Position numbers and translations under genes: made by a program | Part shown: one piece after another, positions 23,860 through 35,947 of the stretch | Position numbering within the stretch: the first letter of the stretch is position 1 | How the letters are laid out: every line of letters starts with the position of its first letter | The notes under the pieces: generated by a model | The model's input: the letters and a program-made list of their open reading frames with translations, nothing else | Told to the model about the DNA's origin: nothing | Databases searched by the model: none | NCBI RefSeq assembly: GCF_001540865.1 | Contig: NC_033635.1 | Span: 4,532,963 to 4,596,962, forward strand | DNA length: 64,000 bases | From: Ananas comosus | Taxonomy: Eukaryota > Streptophyta > Magnoliopsida > Poales > Bromeliaceae | Direction of reading: 5' to 3'

Positions 23860-25211
23860 TATATATATACCCTTATTATCATTCTTTCCGAAAAAATTTT
23901 CTAGTTAACTTTGTCAGATATCTAAAATAATAGTATTGTTGGATATAAATATAAAATATACTTACGGTAACTCAAAATCTTCCTGCTCTGAGCGCGATAA
24001 CCGTATTCCCATAAAGTATAAATCTAAATTTAGATTTAAATTTTATAAAAATATAATACTTAGAAAAGTGTAAAAATTTGCTATCACCTCGCATACATCA
24101 GAATAATGCAACAGGATGTGTAATAATATATGCGACGAGTGAAAAATAATAGTACAACATGACTAGTTGTTTCCAGAGTACTTACTATCTCAAACTCTAC
24201 TCATCTATCGCGCAGTCCGCTTTCGACCCACTATCCAATCCTATTTGCAAAATATACTGAACACGCATACCAAGTGATCAGGATAATATCCTAGAAAGTT
24301 TTTAATATTTTAATTAATCGATGATGTAAGTGTTCAGTAGTAATACAAAAATTTATTTTACCAATATACTGATGAATATCAATTGAATCTATGGAATAAA
24401 TTAAACCAAATCACGTCACGTGCGGATGATACTAATAAGTCTACAAGCACCTTACATATTTCTGGAGAATTAATCTAAATACTCTTGTTGATTTTAAAAT
24501 GTTTCTTCACATATCCCCTTTTTTCTTTTCCTAGGGTTTACGAAAAGGATTACATTTTAGAAGGATGTTTTAATAATTTTAAGATAAATTTAAAAATTTT
24601 GAATGGTAGTAAAAGGCAAATAAGAAAAAGGCTTAAAAAAAAGTCTACGTACATCTCTGATAACGAAAACAACATGTAACCATAACGTATGGGAACCTCC
24701 AGTACGTCGATACTGACCAACTAACATATACGTCTCCGATCCAACAACTCTCACCTCTTCAATGCCACATGTCGTCCAGAATTGCTCGTCATAATGTAAC
24801 CGACCAAGCTAGAGACGCGTTATTTATTCTCCTTGATACTACTTGGGTTGTACCTCTCATCCCGTATGTATCTAGCTATCTTGAAATACACCGATCATCT
24901 CAACTGATCTGAAATAAAGAGTGGCCTTCAGCATAGTATCCTTACACAATGTACAGCAATCTAATGGCACTTTGCCCTTACCCAACTATCCTGAAATGCA
25001 AACGTTAAATCATCTAACCCTACCACACTTAGCAACGTTAGATCCGGTCCCGGCCGGCCTACTAAACTCGACACACATCATTTTACTGTATCTAATTCTA
25101 AATTTTTGCTCCACAACTCATGACCATAAACACTGTAACTAGTAAGCACTATTTTCTCTCAGCTCACATGGTCACACATAACTATATAGCTCACTATCTC
25201 AAGTACTGTCG
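23860..25211. other. Unassigned interval
   Basis: Less AT-rich than its surroundings around 24660-25140, but no open frame with recognisable domains and no clear repeat ends were found. It could be decayed retroelement sequence. Confidence 0.4.
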
Positions 25212-25993
25212 AGGTGTGTTTGGTTCGAAGCCGAAATTAGTATCGAAATTGGAATGAGAATAAATTAAAAACGGAATCGAAATAATTCATTAGCTCATTA
25301 TGTTTGGTTCGCCACCTGAATCGAAATCAGAGTGAACCATTCACATTGTCGGCGTTTGGTTCAATATCAGAAACGTAATCAAATTAATATTCTAATTTTA
25401 TCTTTATAATATATTAGTTTCAATTCAAACTGAAAATTAAATATTAAAAATTACATCAAATTTTAAAATGATGTCAAAATTTTAAATATATTTTTAAAAA
25501 AAATTAAAATTTGAAATTGAACGAAAAATTAAAAATAAAACTTAAATTTCAATTTATTCAAATTCAAAAATTAAATTTAAATCCAATTTCATTTGAATCA
25601 TAATTTAATTTAAATTTTAAATAAAATTTGAAACAAACCTTTAGATTTAAATTAATTTAAATTTATAAATTAGATTCGAAATGCTTGATTGAATTTTAAT
25701 TTTTAATTTAAGTTTAAATTAAAATTAAAATTTATAAATATAGATTTTAAACTTAAATTTATATTTTAATTAAAAAATAGTTTAAAAAAGTTAAATTTAA
25801 TCGGAAAAATAAATTCCGCTCGAATTCAATTTCAATCCACCTCCTAAGCCAGATTGGAGAAAGAGGTAATGAGAAATTCTATTACTTTCCGAAATAAGAT
25901 CGGAATGAAAATTCTGGCATACCAATACGGACAAAATAGATTATCGTTCCGATTCTGATTTCAAATGAAAAAATGGCGAACTAAACAAGTCTT
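25212..25993. mobile_element. MITE with GTGTTTGGTTCG ends
   Basis: Left GAGGTGTGTTTGGTTCGAAG and right GGCGAACTAAACAAGTCTTG form imperfect inverted repeats. The inner flanks repeat GAATCGAAATAATTCATTAG / GATTCTGATTTC motifs and the core is AAATTTAAATT-rich. Closely related to 61436-62241. Target duplication not determined. Confidence 0.6.
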
Positions 25994-26041
25994 GATCAAC
26001 TACATTACAAATTTTCAAGCCTCTATCCGGCACATACACTT

Positions 26042-26200
26042 TAGGGTGTGTTTGGTTCCACACAAATTTGGAAAAAAAATTTTCGGTGAAAAAGTTTTAG
26101 TTGTTAGCGTTTGGTTTATAGGAAAAGAAAAACAATTTTCCATAATGATTGTTTGGTTAAAGGAAAAGAAAATAGATAAAAACTATTTCATTTATTTTTA
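26042..26200 (+). mobile_element. Left end of a TGTTTGGTT-type element
   Basis: AGGGTGTGTTTGGTTCCACA begins a repeat with internal GCGTTTGGTTTATAGGAAAA and TGTTTGGTTAAAGGAAAAGA. It resembles 14600-14710. The right end is lost in a long TA-rich tract. Confidence 0.4.
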
Positions 26201-27157
26201 TTGTTAATATATAATTAATATACTATATATATTATTATTATATTTTATTATATAATTAAATATATTTAAAATGATATGAAACTATATTATCATATATAGA
26301 GTTATATATTAGAAAATATTAATAAATAATTTATAAATTTATAAATAAATATATATAATAATATCTTATAAATATAATACTATACTATAATAAATAAATA
26401 ATATTGTATAATCAAAAATTATATATATATATACTATTATCTATATAAATATATGATATATATATATATAATTATTCATATATTTATACATACATACATA
26501 TATAATATATTCATACAACATATATATATATACTATACATACATATTATATACATACATACATATATATATATAGGATACATGAGCATATATATATATAC
26601 TATCATACATATCATAAATACATACATACATAGTATATATATATACATACATACATATATATATATACATACATAGCATATATAATATATACATACATAC
26701 ATATATAATGCATACATACATATATATATAATATACATAACATACATATATAGTATTACATACATACATAATATATAATACATCATACATCATCATATAT
26801 ATACAAAAAAAATATATATAAATATATATGGCATACCATACATACATACATAATATATGCATACATACATATAATATATATATATACTATACATATATAT
26901 ATATTAATACCATACATACATAGCATATAATACATACAATATAAGTATATATGCATTACATACATACATACATATATATATGGCCATACATACATATCAT
27001 ACATATATATAGCATACATGACATACATACATAATATAATATGCATACATACATACATACATATATAATATGCATACCATACATACAGACATACATACAT
27101 ATAGTACATACATACGAGATCATACATATATATATGTAATATATATATAGTATATAT

Positions 27158-27180
<23 letters not shown>
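26200..27180. repeat. TA-rich and (TACATA)n/(GA)n satellite-like tract
   Basis: TA-rich sequence to about 26480, then about 650 bp of TACATACATA / CATATATATA repeats, ending in (GA)n. Long 'open frames' here are low-complexity artefacts. Confidence 0.85.
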
Positions 27181-27191
<11 letters not shown>

Positions 27192-27192
<1 letters not shown>

Positions 27193-27429
27193 TGGAGCTA
27201 GAATACTTTTACAAGTATCACCCGCCCCGCATGGTGCTTTATGTTTTTAGCCCTTGAATGGTAGTAGATGCAGGTTGAACATGATGGTGGTAGGTGTGGT
27301 AAGTAGGTTGGTAGGTGGAATAGTATTTGATCTAGATGGATTGATAGTAATCAAGAAGTAAATCCAATGGCTAAAAACTAATACACTAGGGGGGGTGATA
27401 TTTGTAACCAGTATCATACCGCTAACTCT
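27192..27429. mobile_element. Short-class foldback element
   Basis: Left GTGGAGCTAGAATACTTTTA and right CCAGTATCATACCGCTAACTC are inverted ends of a 238-bp element; the inner blocks TTTTTAGCCCTTGAAT and AATGGCTAAAAACT also pair. Flanked by (GA)n and (TA)n. Confidence 0.75.
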
Positions 27430-27490
27430 TATATATATATATATTATATTATATATATAATAATAATATATATTATATATATATAGTATA

Positions 27491-27798
27491 TAGTTGAGGC
27501 TAAGAATAGACTCCGATATAAAGGAGGTTTACTATCGAGTTGTTTATGCGATGATAAAGAGCTTCCAAATGACGATCCGGCCTCCGTTAAATATGATCTA
27601 AACATTAAACACCTAGAAATTCAATTTACCGCACTTTCGATATATTATTTATCATCTAATGAAAAAAAATGAAATGGTGAATAATACTTTAAAAAATGAT
27701 GATAGGAGTCCTTGTAATCAGATCAAGAGTTACAGATTTTTAAAATAGTTTATAGAGATTTTTTAACAAAAAATTGAATTGATATGGATTATTTTACA
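27491..27798. mobile_element. Truncated long-class foldback element
   Basis: Left half only: TAGTTGAGGCTAAGAATAGA, GAGCTTCCAAATGACGATCC and the central region up to GAATTGATATGGATTATTTT. It then runs into another TACATA tract where the right half should be. Confidence 0.65.
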
Positions 27799-27865
27799 TA
27801 TATACACACATACATATATATATATTGATAATACCATACATACATACATATATATATATACATAC

Positions 27866-27902
<37 letters not shown>

Positions 27903-28095
27903 CATACATACATACATACAGTACATATAATATTTATATAATATATATAAGATATCATACATATCATACATAACATACATATTAATATATATAATACTAT
28001 AAATAATATTAATATATATTATAATACATACGATACCTACATATTTATATATTATAATATATAATACATACATACATACATACTACATACAAGAA
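27799..28095. repeat. (TACATA)n/(TA)n tract
   Basis: Same repeat type as 26480-27130, replacing or expanding between two foldback copies. Confidence 0.8.
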
Positions 28096-28099
28096 CATA

Positions 28100-28646
28100 A
28101 GATACCTATACTATCGTAGCAGAGCGCTCCGTGCTACCAAGTGTTTTCGATGATGCGGCTTCCAAAATCGCTCGATCGCTCCGTTAGACTTGATCTAACA
28201 CTATTGAAATAATTAGAAACTAAATTTCATAATTTTTCGAGATCATTTACCTATCAAAAAAGTAGTCTAAGATTAACGGGCTGAAAATAAAATCTCATGA
28301 AAAATGATGATAAAAGATTTAAATTCAAGATCAGATATACTGATCTTACTCTAAATACGGTCGATAAATAATTTTCTATAAAATTTTCATCGCATTTGGA
28401 TTGTTTTAGCACCGTTAACTCTACAAACACACGCACCACGATCGGCCTTAAAAGTTGTCAATTTTGAGATCTTTTGATCACTAGTCAATATGTCGAAAAA
28501 AATCTGAAATTTAGTTTCAAATACTTTCATAGTGTAGATCAAGTCTAACGGAGGCACGATCGCTCGATTGAAGCCGCATCCAATCGGAAAGCGAACTGTA
28601 GCACGGAGCGCTCCGTGGCTACGATACGCAAGTAGGTCCGGACTCC
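28100..28646. mobile_element. Long-class foldback element
   Basis: Complete copy with paired arms. The right subterminal palindrome GTAGCACGGAGCGCTCCGTG is nearly perfect, and the left one is GTAGCAGAGCGCTCCGTGC. It lies between TACATA/TA repeats. Confidence 0.75.
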
Positions 28647-28744
28647 ATATCATCCCATATTATATATATATATTATATATAATATATTATAATACATACA
28701 TACGATACATACTACATAACATATATTATCATATATATATATAA

Positions 28745-28794
28745 TAGGTAGGCTACTATGCTATCGGAAGGCACGGCGCGCTTCCCGTCTTCGT
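28745..28794. mobile_element. Foldback terminus fragment
   Basis: TAGGTAGGCTACTATGCTATCGGAAGGCACG-like terminus followed immediately by a new TA tract. Only about 50 bp remains. Confidence 0.5.
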
Positions 28795-28849
28795 TATATA
28801 TATATATATATAATTTGTCATCCTATAAATTAAACTGCTAATTTGGACA

Positions 28850-28985
28850 TATATAAAGTATACATTAGTGCATCAATTTATGTATACAGTATAAAGTATA
28901 CATTATTGCATTATTGCATATAAAGTATACTTTATATTACACACATATAAAGTATACATTATTGCATCAACTTATGTGCATGTGA
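28850..28985. repeat. Short irregular tandem repeat
   Basis: Three or four diverged units of TAAAGTATACATTATTGCAT spaced about 27-41 bp apart. Confidence 0.55.
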
Positions 28986-28989
28986 TGAA

Positions 28990-30279
28990 ATATGTCAAAT
29001 CACCACCTCTTCCAAGTTTTTTTAAAAAATTTTTTTTTTTATCCCTCTCATCTGCTTCGTAAGTAGAAAAGTAAAAAGCAAATTATTTGCTTCAGCAGTG
29101 ACGTATTTAATTTGTGGCTTCAACAATTGACAACGGATAGGTTGATAATCAAGGAGTTAGCCGTTGGAACGCGTTTTCGAGTCCCTAACCAAACAAGAAG
29201 TCGCCCCCAAAAAAAAAAATAAAAAAATAAAAAAATAAAAAAAAAAAGAAAATGAAAGCGTCAAAACCAACGCCAATGCATAGGTCAAGGAGAAGTTAGC
29301 ACAGTGCTAATTAATTCTTTGGCTAATTAATTCTTTGGGTTCAATGTGTTTAAGACTAATTTTGATTTGTTTACTCTCGTTTAATTGGACTAGTAGATAA
29401 TGTAGCATTAGAGTCTAGTTCTCTATAAAAGCCTCTTTTTCAAGAGGGTGGTCCCAAGTTCTATTTCTACTCTATTATTTTATTATGAGGAGTGTTTCCA
29501 TACTCTCTACTTTTTTTTTTTTTAACTATAATGAGATTATGCAGGTCATTTGAAGAGTAGTATCGAATATTAGGCACCCAAAGAGAAATATTTTAATCTT
29601 TTGATATCGGGATAATTAAGTGATTTTGCCCCACTTTAATTAAATTTATTTACAGCTTACATTTCAAATAGTCCTGCATAATCTCATTATTTTAAAAGAT
29701 CAATTTTAGCTATTAAAATTTGAATGACTGTATAATTTTATTCTTAGAATAAATTTGAATTATAGTCTATATTTCTATTAAACCAAATATTTTTATGTTC
29801 CTATTATGTTCGAAGTAATTTGGCTAATGTGTTGAATAGACAAAGAAAAATCATGAAACTATCTCAAGCTGTAAAGGAAATTTAGTTTATATTTTATCCA
29901 TAATTTTTTAAACCAAATAGAGAGCCCAAACCACTGGTATGAAAAAAAAAATACACATTTAAAATATTTACATAGTAAATATGTTTTCAAATTTTGTTTA
30001 ATACTAATGTAAAATTATTGCCGAAATTAGTGAAAGGATATCAATCCAAAGTTTTCTTAGATTTTACGATGTTTAATTGCCCAAATACTCTCAGCATGAA
30101 GAAGTTAGTTGTAAACCTGCTACAAGTTATAATAATAATTTTGTCCTTTATGATCAACGATTAGGATCTTTTATTATGATTTATAAAATTAATTACCAAA
30201 TCAACTCAAATGGCATGGTTTATTAATTCAAAATTTTCCACATTATTATTATCATTATTATTATTTTTGTTTTGAAAAG

Positions 30280-30280
<1 letters not shown>
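28990..30280. other. Gene-free interval
   Basis: AT-rich single-copy-like sequence with A-rich and T-rich runs (about 29208-29248, 29512-29523). No gene or element boundary seen. Confidence 0.5.

Positions 30281-30333
<53 letters not shown>
30281..30333. repeat. (TA)n microsatellite
   Basis: About 26 TA units adjoining a foldback element. Confidence 0.9.
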
Positions 30334-30337
<4 letters not shown>

Positions 30338-30869
30338 GCTGCTAGGCTCTTAGGAGCACGAGGCCTCCTGCTCCTGAGTAGTTTTGATGATGAAATTTTC
30401 GAATCGACGATCGTCCGTTAGACTTTATCTAGCGCAATTGAAGTTTTTAGAAAATAATTTTTGTGATTTTTTTATATTCATTTATCTAGTGATCGAAAGG
30501 ATTCAAAATCCATAATTTTTAAATGATTGATATTACTGTTTTTCAAGTTTAACGGTTAGAAGGTATTCAATCAGATGAAATTTGATACATAATTTCTTTA
30601 TACGATCTACAACAAGGATCAATATTTTGATCGAATTTTTAGTGCTATATCACCACTTTTTATAGGATTTTTTATTTTCAGCCGTTAAAAAATTATTGAT
30701 TTTGAATCCTTTCGATTGCTAGGTAATGATATCGAAAAATCGCAAAAATTATTTTTAGTAACTTAAAATACACTAGATCAAGTTTAACAGAGTTGATCGT
30801 CGATTCGAAAGCTCCATCGTCGAAAACGGCTCAGGAGAACACAGAGCCTGCTCTTATATTGTTGCTTAT
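30334..30869. mobile_element. Long-class foldback element
   Basis: Same subfamily as 303-844: GCTCTTAGGAGCACGAGGCC at the left, with a palindrome AGGAGCACGAGG/CCTCCTGCTCCT. The right arm (GTTGATCGTCGATTCGAAAG) is intact, but the right terminus is decayed. Confidence 0.75.
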
Positions 30870-31128
30870 AAAAGGTGATACCGATGATGATAATATGTAG
30901 CAAAATGTAAGAAAAAGACACGGGTGATAATACAAATAATAAGATCAAGCAATCGAGTCACACATTTCTTTCATTACGGTTGTTTAAAGTTTTATTTTCT
31001 GCATTTAAATGCGTGCGACACAGAGAGAGGCCCCAAGAAATAAAAACACCAATTTTACGCATCTCAGTCTATCTCGTTGGCCCATTCTTTCGTGGCCCAT
31101 CTCTTCGTCCGGCCGTGTACCCTCCCCT

Positions 31129-31130
<2 letters not shown>

Positions 31131-31162
<32 letters not shown>

Positions 31163-31178
31163 GTCTCTCTCTCTCTCA
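31131..31178. repeat. (CT)n microsatellite
   Basis: CT-rich tract about 750 bp upstream of the F-box gene. It generates low-complexity open frames that were not called. Confidence 0.8.
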
Positions 31179-31783
31179 ACTAAAACCCTTTTTATGGCCT
31201 TAACACCCTCATTGTTATTATTATTATTTTCTAGGAGAAAATGTAAGGAAATCCCTAACTTATAGGCCTTTTCGGAATACCCTCCTCAACTTCGCTTTTT
31301 TTGGTTTTTTTTTTAATAACATTATATTAAGTTTGAATTTTTTTTTTTTTTTGACGTTGATTGTGTTTAATTGGCTTTCTAATTAAAAAGTTTACAAGTT
31401 TATTAATAATATAATTATTATTTAGTAAATATAACATAAATAATTATCTGCTTGATAACTAATCAAATTATCAATATTTGCATCGAGAGACTTTTTTTCT
31501 AAATAACTTATAGTTAAAGAAAAAGTCTACACTGTAACCACCAGATTGCGTTAAATATACTCCAAATTAATTCCATTCTATTGTGCCATATAAGATGATA
31601 AAAATTCTGATTGACACAACAAAATTATTTTATTCTTACACTTATTGGAAGATATTTTATTATTATTATTACTTAAAAAATATTTATACATTAAATATAT
31701 AGAGTGTAAGATGTACACTATAAATTGAATGTATATGTAGCATTGCTCTTGTTTTAAGTCATAAGTCAAAGAAATCTCCTTCC

Positions 31784-31935
31784 TTAAATACCACCCGATA
31801 ACTCGTATAATAGAGAACACTCCCTCCCTCCTCCCCCTTCACTCTCCTCTCCCTCCCCAAGAAGTTCTCCCTCAGTAAAAACCAAAAAAAAGAAAAAAGA
31901 AAAAAAGAACAACAACAATATCACAAGCCACGCAA
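31784..31935 (+). promoter_or_regulatory. Core promoter and 5' UTR of the F-box gene
   Basis: TTAAATA (31784-31790) is a plausible TATA box. It is followed by CT-rich sequence (about 31819-31875, CCCTCCCTCCTCCCCC) and an A-rich leader directly before the ATG at 31936, a standard plant 5' UTR arrangement. The transcription start is inferred, not seen. Confidence 0.5.
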
Positions 31936-32454
31936 ATGGGAGCACCTACAACGTACCCGGATAAGGAGGAGGAGGAGGAGAGGAAGAAGGTGGGTGGGGC
32001 GGGTGCAGGAGGAGGAGGAGGAGGAGGAGGGGGGTTGAGGGTGACGGACGACGTGGACCTGCTGGGGGAGATACTGGGGCGGCTGGACGGGCGCTCCCTG
32101 GCGGCGGCCGCCTGCGTCTGCCGCGCGTGGCACGCGGCGGCCCGCAGCGACCGTGTCTGGGAGTCGCTCTGCCTCCGCCACCACGCGATATCCGCCTCCC
32201 CCTCCCCAGCAGCGGCCGCCCGCTCCGCCGTCGTCGCGGCGCTGGGCGGGTACCGCGCGCTCTACCGCCTCTGCGTCGGCCCCGCCCTCCACCGCCTGGC
32301 CGCCGGCCCCGACCTCTCCCCGCTCGCCCTCTCCCTCTCCCTCTCCCTCTTCTCCATCGACCGCTACGAGCGCCTCGCCGGCGGCCCCCACCGCCCCGCC
32401 TCGCTGCTCTTCCTCTGCAACCCCAACCTCAACTCCCCCCTCGACGTCTCCTGA
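31936..32454 (+). CDS. F-box protein, GID2/SLY1/SNE-like
   Basis: Intronless gene for 172 residues. After an acidic and poly-Gly N-terminus (residues 9-33), an F-box runs from about 35 to 80 (VDLLGEILGRLDGRSL, CVCRAWHAAARSDRVWESLC). It is followed by a GGF-type block (ALGGYRALYRLCVGP, 101-115) and an LSL-type block (LSLSLFSIDRYERL, 134-147), then a SLLFLCNP tail. This order is that of plant SLEEPY1/GID2/SNEEZY proteins. Those are the substrate-receptor subunits of SCF ubiquitin ligases that target DELLA repressors during gibberellin signalling in the nucleus. The length fits the family (about 150-210). The coding region is far more GC-rich than its surroundings, typical of monocot single-exon genes. 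Whether it is the GID2/SLY1 or the SNE paralogue cannot be decided here. The start was chosen as the first ATG after a CT-rich leader. Confidence 0.85.
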   Translation: MGAPTTYPDKEEEEERKKVGGAGAGGGGGGGGGLRVTDDVDLLGEILGRLDGRSLAAAACVCRAWHAAARSDRVWESLCLRHHAISASPSPAAAARSAVVAALGGYRALYRLCVGPALHRLAAGPDLSPLALSLSLSLFSIDRYERLAGGPHRPASLLFLCNPNLNSPLDVS

Positions 32455-32710
32455 TCCCCCCGCCCCCGTTCATCCATTATTTACATTTATATTTACATTT
32501 ATATTTATATTTATTTCATTTTGCAGCACTGCAAAGAATTATATATATATATAGAGAGAGAGATCATCGTCGTTATCAACTCGTAAGAGGAAAGATGTAC
32601 GGGAATAACTCGTTACTTAGTTTCTCTTTTTTCCCTTTCCTTCGTCATGTAAATTATTATTACTACTACTTTATTACTTGCTTGCGAGGAGAAGTTTTAG
32701 GCGCTCTACA
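32455..32710 (+). other. Probable 3' UTR of the F-box gene
   Basis: AT-rich, with TTTACATTTATAT repeats and a TA/GA microsatellite at about 32541-32563. No second gene starts here. The 3' end is not fixed by a clear polyadenylation signal. Confidence 0.4.
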
Positions 32711-34780
32711 TTAGTTTCATCTGCGTTGAACAAAGATTATATGAACATCGTCTTTCCAAACTACTAGTATGGGACGATGCGGATGGGCGCCACGTGGTGA
32801 GAATGCACCCATCCCAGCCCTCTCTTTCTCTTTATCTGCTTTTTCTCTTGGAAAATCAAGGCACGTGTTTTTTTTTTCTTTTGTTTTCTGTCCCCATCCA
32901 TGCGATGGACATGCACTTGCCACACAGCGTTCATGTTCCCAAATTAGTTGGGAGACGATGCTTATATAATTTTTCAATGAAGATAGATAAGGCAATTAAT
33001 GCTGTTGGTACACCTCAAAAGGTTTATAAATTTTACACTTTTTTTCATCTAATGATTTATGTATGTTATTTTTTATTAATTTTTGTTAATACTAAATAAT
33101 TTTAAAAAATTTAAAAAGTATGCACCATATCTCTTCTTTTTGTTGGGGACCCCTCTCGCCCTAAAATCGGCCGCATTTGCATCCCTACTTGTCCGCAGTT
33201 TTAATCATCCAAATTTGGCTCTTTTTTTTTTTATTTTTAGCGAAACAACTTCAGAAATTTGATTCACTTTATTATGTGCCCTTACTGTCACTTGTGTTTT
33301 CTGATAGTATTGTTGGAGGAAAAAAAAAAAAGAAAAGAAAAAAAAAAAAGGAAGCTTGAGCTGTGTACTTTCAAATGATGCCTTGTTGGAAAATTTTTGA
33401 TTTGTTATCATGTGTGAATTTTATAGATATCTTAAAAGTATTAAGTACATATTTTATATCATAGATTCGAATGCAGCTTCGACCCGTTATGATTTAAATT
33501 GGGAGCATAATTTTTGCATAAGAGCGATGCTATCTGTACATATTTAGACCAGATGTATATCTTATATCTCACTATTCAAGAGCTCTCCAACAAAAAATTG
33601 TAGGGAAGCTTCCCACTCTTTTTTTTTTTCATATTTTTTAATAGTACAAGCACAAACACAAGCGATAGTAACAATAACTAGAGTCAATCAAATTTCTTAA
33701 AATTATTTTGCTAAAAAAAAGAGCCTAATTTGGAAGATCCCAAACTACGTACACTTCATAGATTCAAATGCGGCCCATCCGGGGTGACGAGGGTCCCCAA
33801 CTCCTGGCGGATTTTCTTGGCGGGTCGGAGCTCCCCACTCAAGTTTTGTTTGTAATGTCGGGAACAAAGTCTGTACCGTTGCTACCACCTATATAGAAAA
33901 TTACAATGCACAAAAATAGGGAAACAATACTTTGCCTAAGTATTTCATTTAACATCAATGGAAAAACATACTAAAGATCTGGGACTGGTTGAGGAATTAT
34001 CTAGCATAACTAGAATCTATACCACCGTACATAAATGTAGCGAAAATAGAATCTCTCGTAAATCAAAATAGACGATAACGATCATAGAAAACAAGTATGA
34101 GAATAATAAAGCAATATGTTGGAAATAATAGACAGCGAAAACTTACAAACCGGATAGCCAATATATCCGGGAACCCAAATCGAATCGGATTGCTTGTTTT
34201 ACAAGCCTTTTTGGATCGTTCTTATCTCGATGCTTCTGGATCTCCCACGTCTCTCGCCTTCTCCCACGCGTACGCCTTACGCCACGGATCGTTTGCGGAT
34301 TTGATGCGACGGATGCCAATCGAAGAGGGCTACTAGAGTCCTCTTCTATGTCCACACTTCAAAACCCCAGAAACGTAGGTGGATGACTAATAAAGTATAT
34401 TTCACTTTACATTCCGGAAACATCCTTATAAGCCTTAACTTGAAATATTATTGGTCAATAAATTTTTCTTATAGAAACTCATAATACCCGATTTTTTTCT
34501 TAATTCTCTCCCTCTTTCTCTCCATATCCGGAGCTTTCCCTCCCTTCCCTGCTGTTGCCCTTTTTTGTTACATGGTGCACTGTACACCAAAATCAATAAT
34601 TTTATTATAGAATCTTAAATTTAAATTTATTGATATATATATATATATATGCTATTTGAATAACACACTATCGAAAAGTATGAATTTAAAATAAAACTAA
34701 TAAAACTTAATGTATCTTTTTAGATGTACATCCCCATATGTAATAGCATTTCTTTTTCTTTTTCTGATAAAAATTGTAGG
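32711..34780. other. Gene-free interval between F-box gene and RAMP4
   Basis: Contains G-box-like CACGTG motifs (about 32790 and 32862), A-rich runs near 33320-33349 and a moderately GC-rich block 34130-34370 that could be a decayed LTR. No supported gene. Confidence 0.45.
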
Positions 34781-34796
34781 TCATTAGACCGGGGAC

Positions 34797-35275
34797 TAGG
34801 GATGAGAACGGATATGGATTAAATAGTGCTCAAATCCATACCCAGTAAAAATAGGCTTAGTCAAATATTAAACAAACACGGACATGACTAGAATATTTAA
34901 GAAATATATAGAGCTAAAAGCAAAATAATAATAATAATAATAATATATGAAAGCTTCTTAAGTTTTATAAAAAAAAGATAGAAAAATATTAAAAAAATTA
35001 TGGATTCTAAAAAAATAATATTAAAAATAAATTTAAAAGAGGATGTAATATAATTGAAAATATATAAAAACTAGTTCTGAATTCGGATAATTTAAATTCA
35101 AATCCGAAGAACCATAGTAAACCGGAAACCTGAATTTGAAAAATATTCTAGTTTGAGGTTCAAATCCGAATCTTTATTTGAATCGTAATCGGTTACTAAA
35201 TTCCAACCCATATTCAAAAAATTGCCGATTCGGAGGCTGATTGGATATTTTATCCAATCCGTTTTCGACGAAACC
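34797..35275. mobile_element. Possible hAT-like non-autonomous element
   Basis: Left CTAGGGATGAGAACGGATAT and right AATCCGTTTTCGACGAAACC are weak inverted repeats of the kind seen in plant hAT MITEs (AGGGATGNAAACGG). The interior repeats TTCAAATCCGAA motifs. No target duplication confirmed. Confidence 0.3.
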
Positions 35276-35947
35276 CCTTTTTAAGTATTTGCTCCACCAG
35301 AATTGATTCCCGGGACATGAGATGTAGCCTCCAAAGATCCATCTAGCCAACTAGTCTAGAGTTAGCTGATTCACCTTTCCCATGAATGAGATGTACATTT
35401 TGATAAGAAAATTCATTTTTAAATAGTTCTTAAAACAAATTAGAAATTAATCAAAACTAATGTAACCTAAGATTTAATAGATCTTAAATTTTTAGATTTA
35501 ATGAATTTCATTAATATATGTCGCACTCTAAAGCCCCGTCCAAGGCGAAACTCCCCCAACCCGAAAAACAGAAAACTTCTTTCTATCAAGGGAAAGAAAC
35601 AAACTACAAATACATGCTAGCACTTTTTCCGAACGTCAGTTTTTACATATAATTGTTCTACCTCACAATTTGTGAATGATTACCAGAGACATTTTCCCTT
35701 GCCATGTCGCAAACCAAAATATAATTAGCTCGATACCGAGGGTTACGCAGCGTCACAGCCACAAACGGGGAATGTTAGGTTTCAATTTCTCACATCTCGA
35801 TTGACAAATTTTCAGACAAGCTGTCTCGCCCAGAAACAAGCAACAAAAATATGGACAAGAAGAGCTACAAGCAAAATGTGTACTTATAGTATATCTAGGT
35901 CTAGCTGCTAGTGAGAGCACAAACCATCTTTGCCATCTGCTTCGCCA

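Noticed and set aside
23726..23908. 60-codon plus-strand frame
   Set aside because: It is the right arm of a long-class foldback element.
26511..28073. Several Y/I/M/C-rich open frames of 60-114 codons
   Set aside because: Translations of TACATA/TA microsatellite; low complexity only.
26480..28095. Possible CRISPR-like or satellite array
   Set aside because: The repeats are simple TACATA microsatellite without spacers, and the genome is a plant.
31921..32391. 156-codon minus-strand and 195- and 133-codon plus-strand frames over the F-box gene
   Set aside because: Shadow frames caused by high GC; only the 31936 frame shows domain homology.
32785..32870. CACGTG (G-box) motifs as a promoter of a second gene
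   Set aside because: No coding region follows within reach, and six-base motifs are expected by chance.
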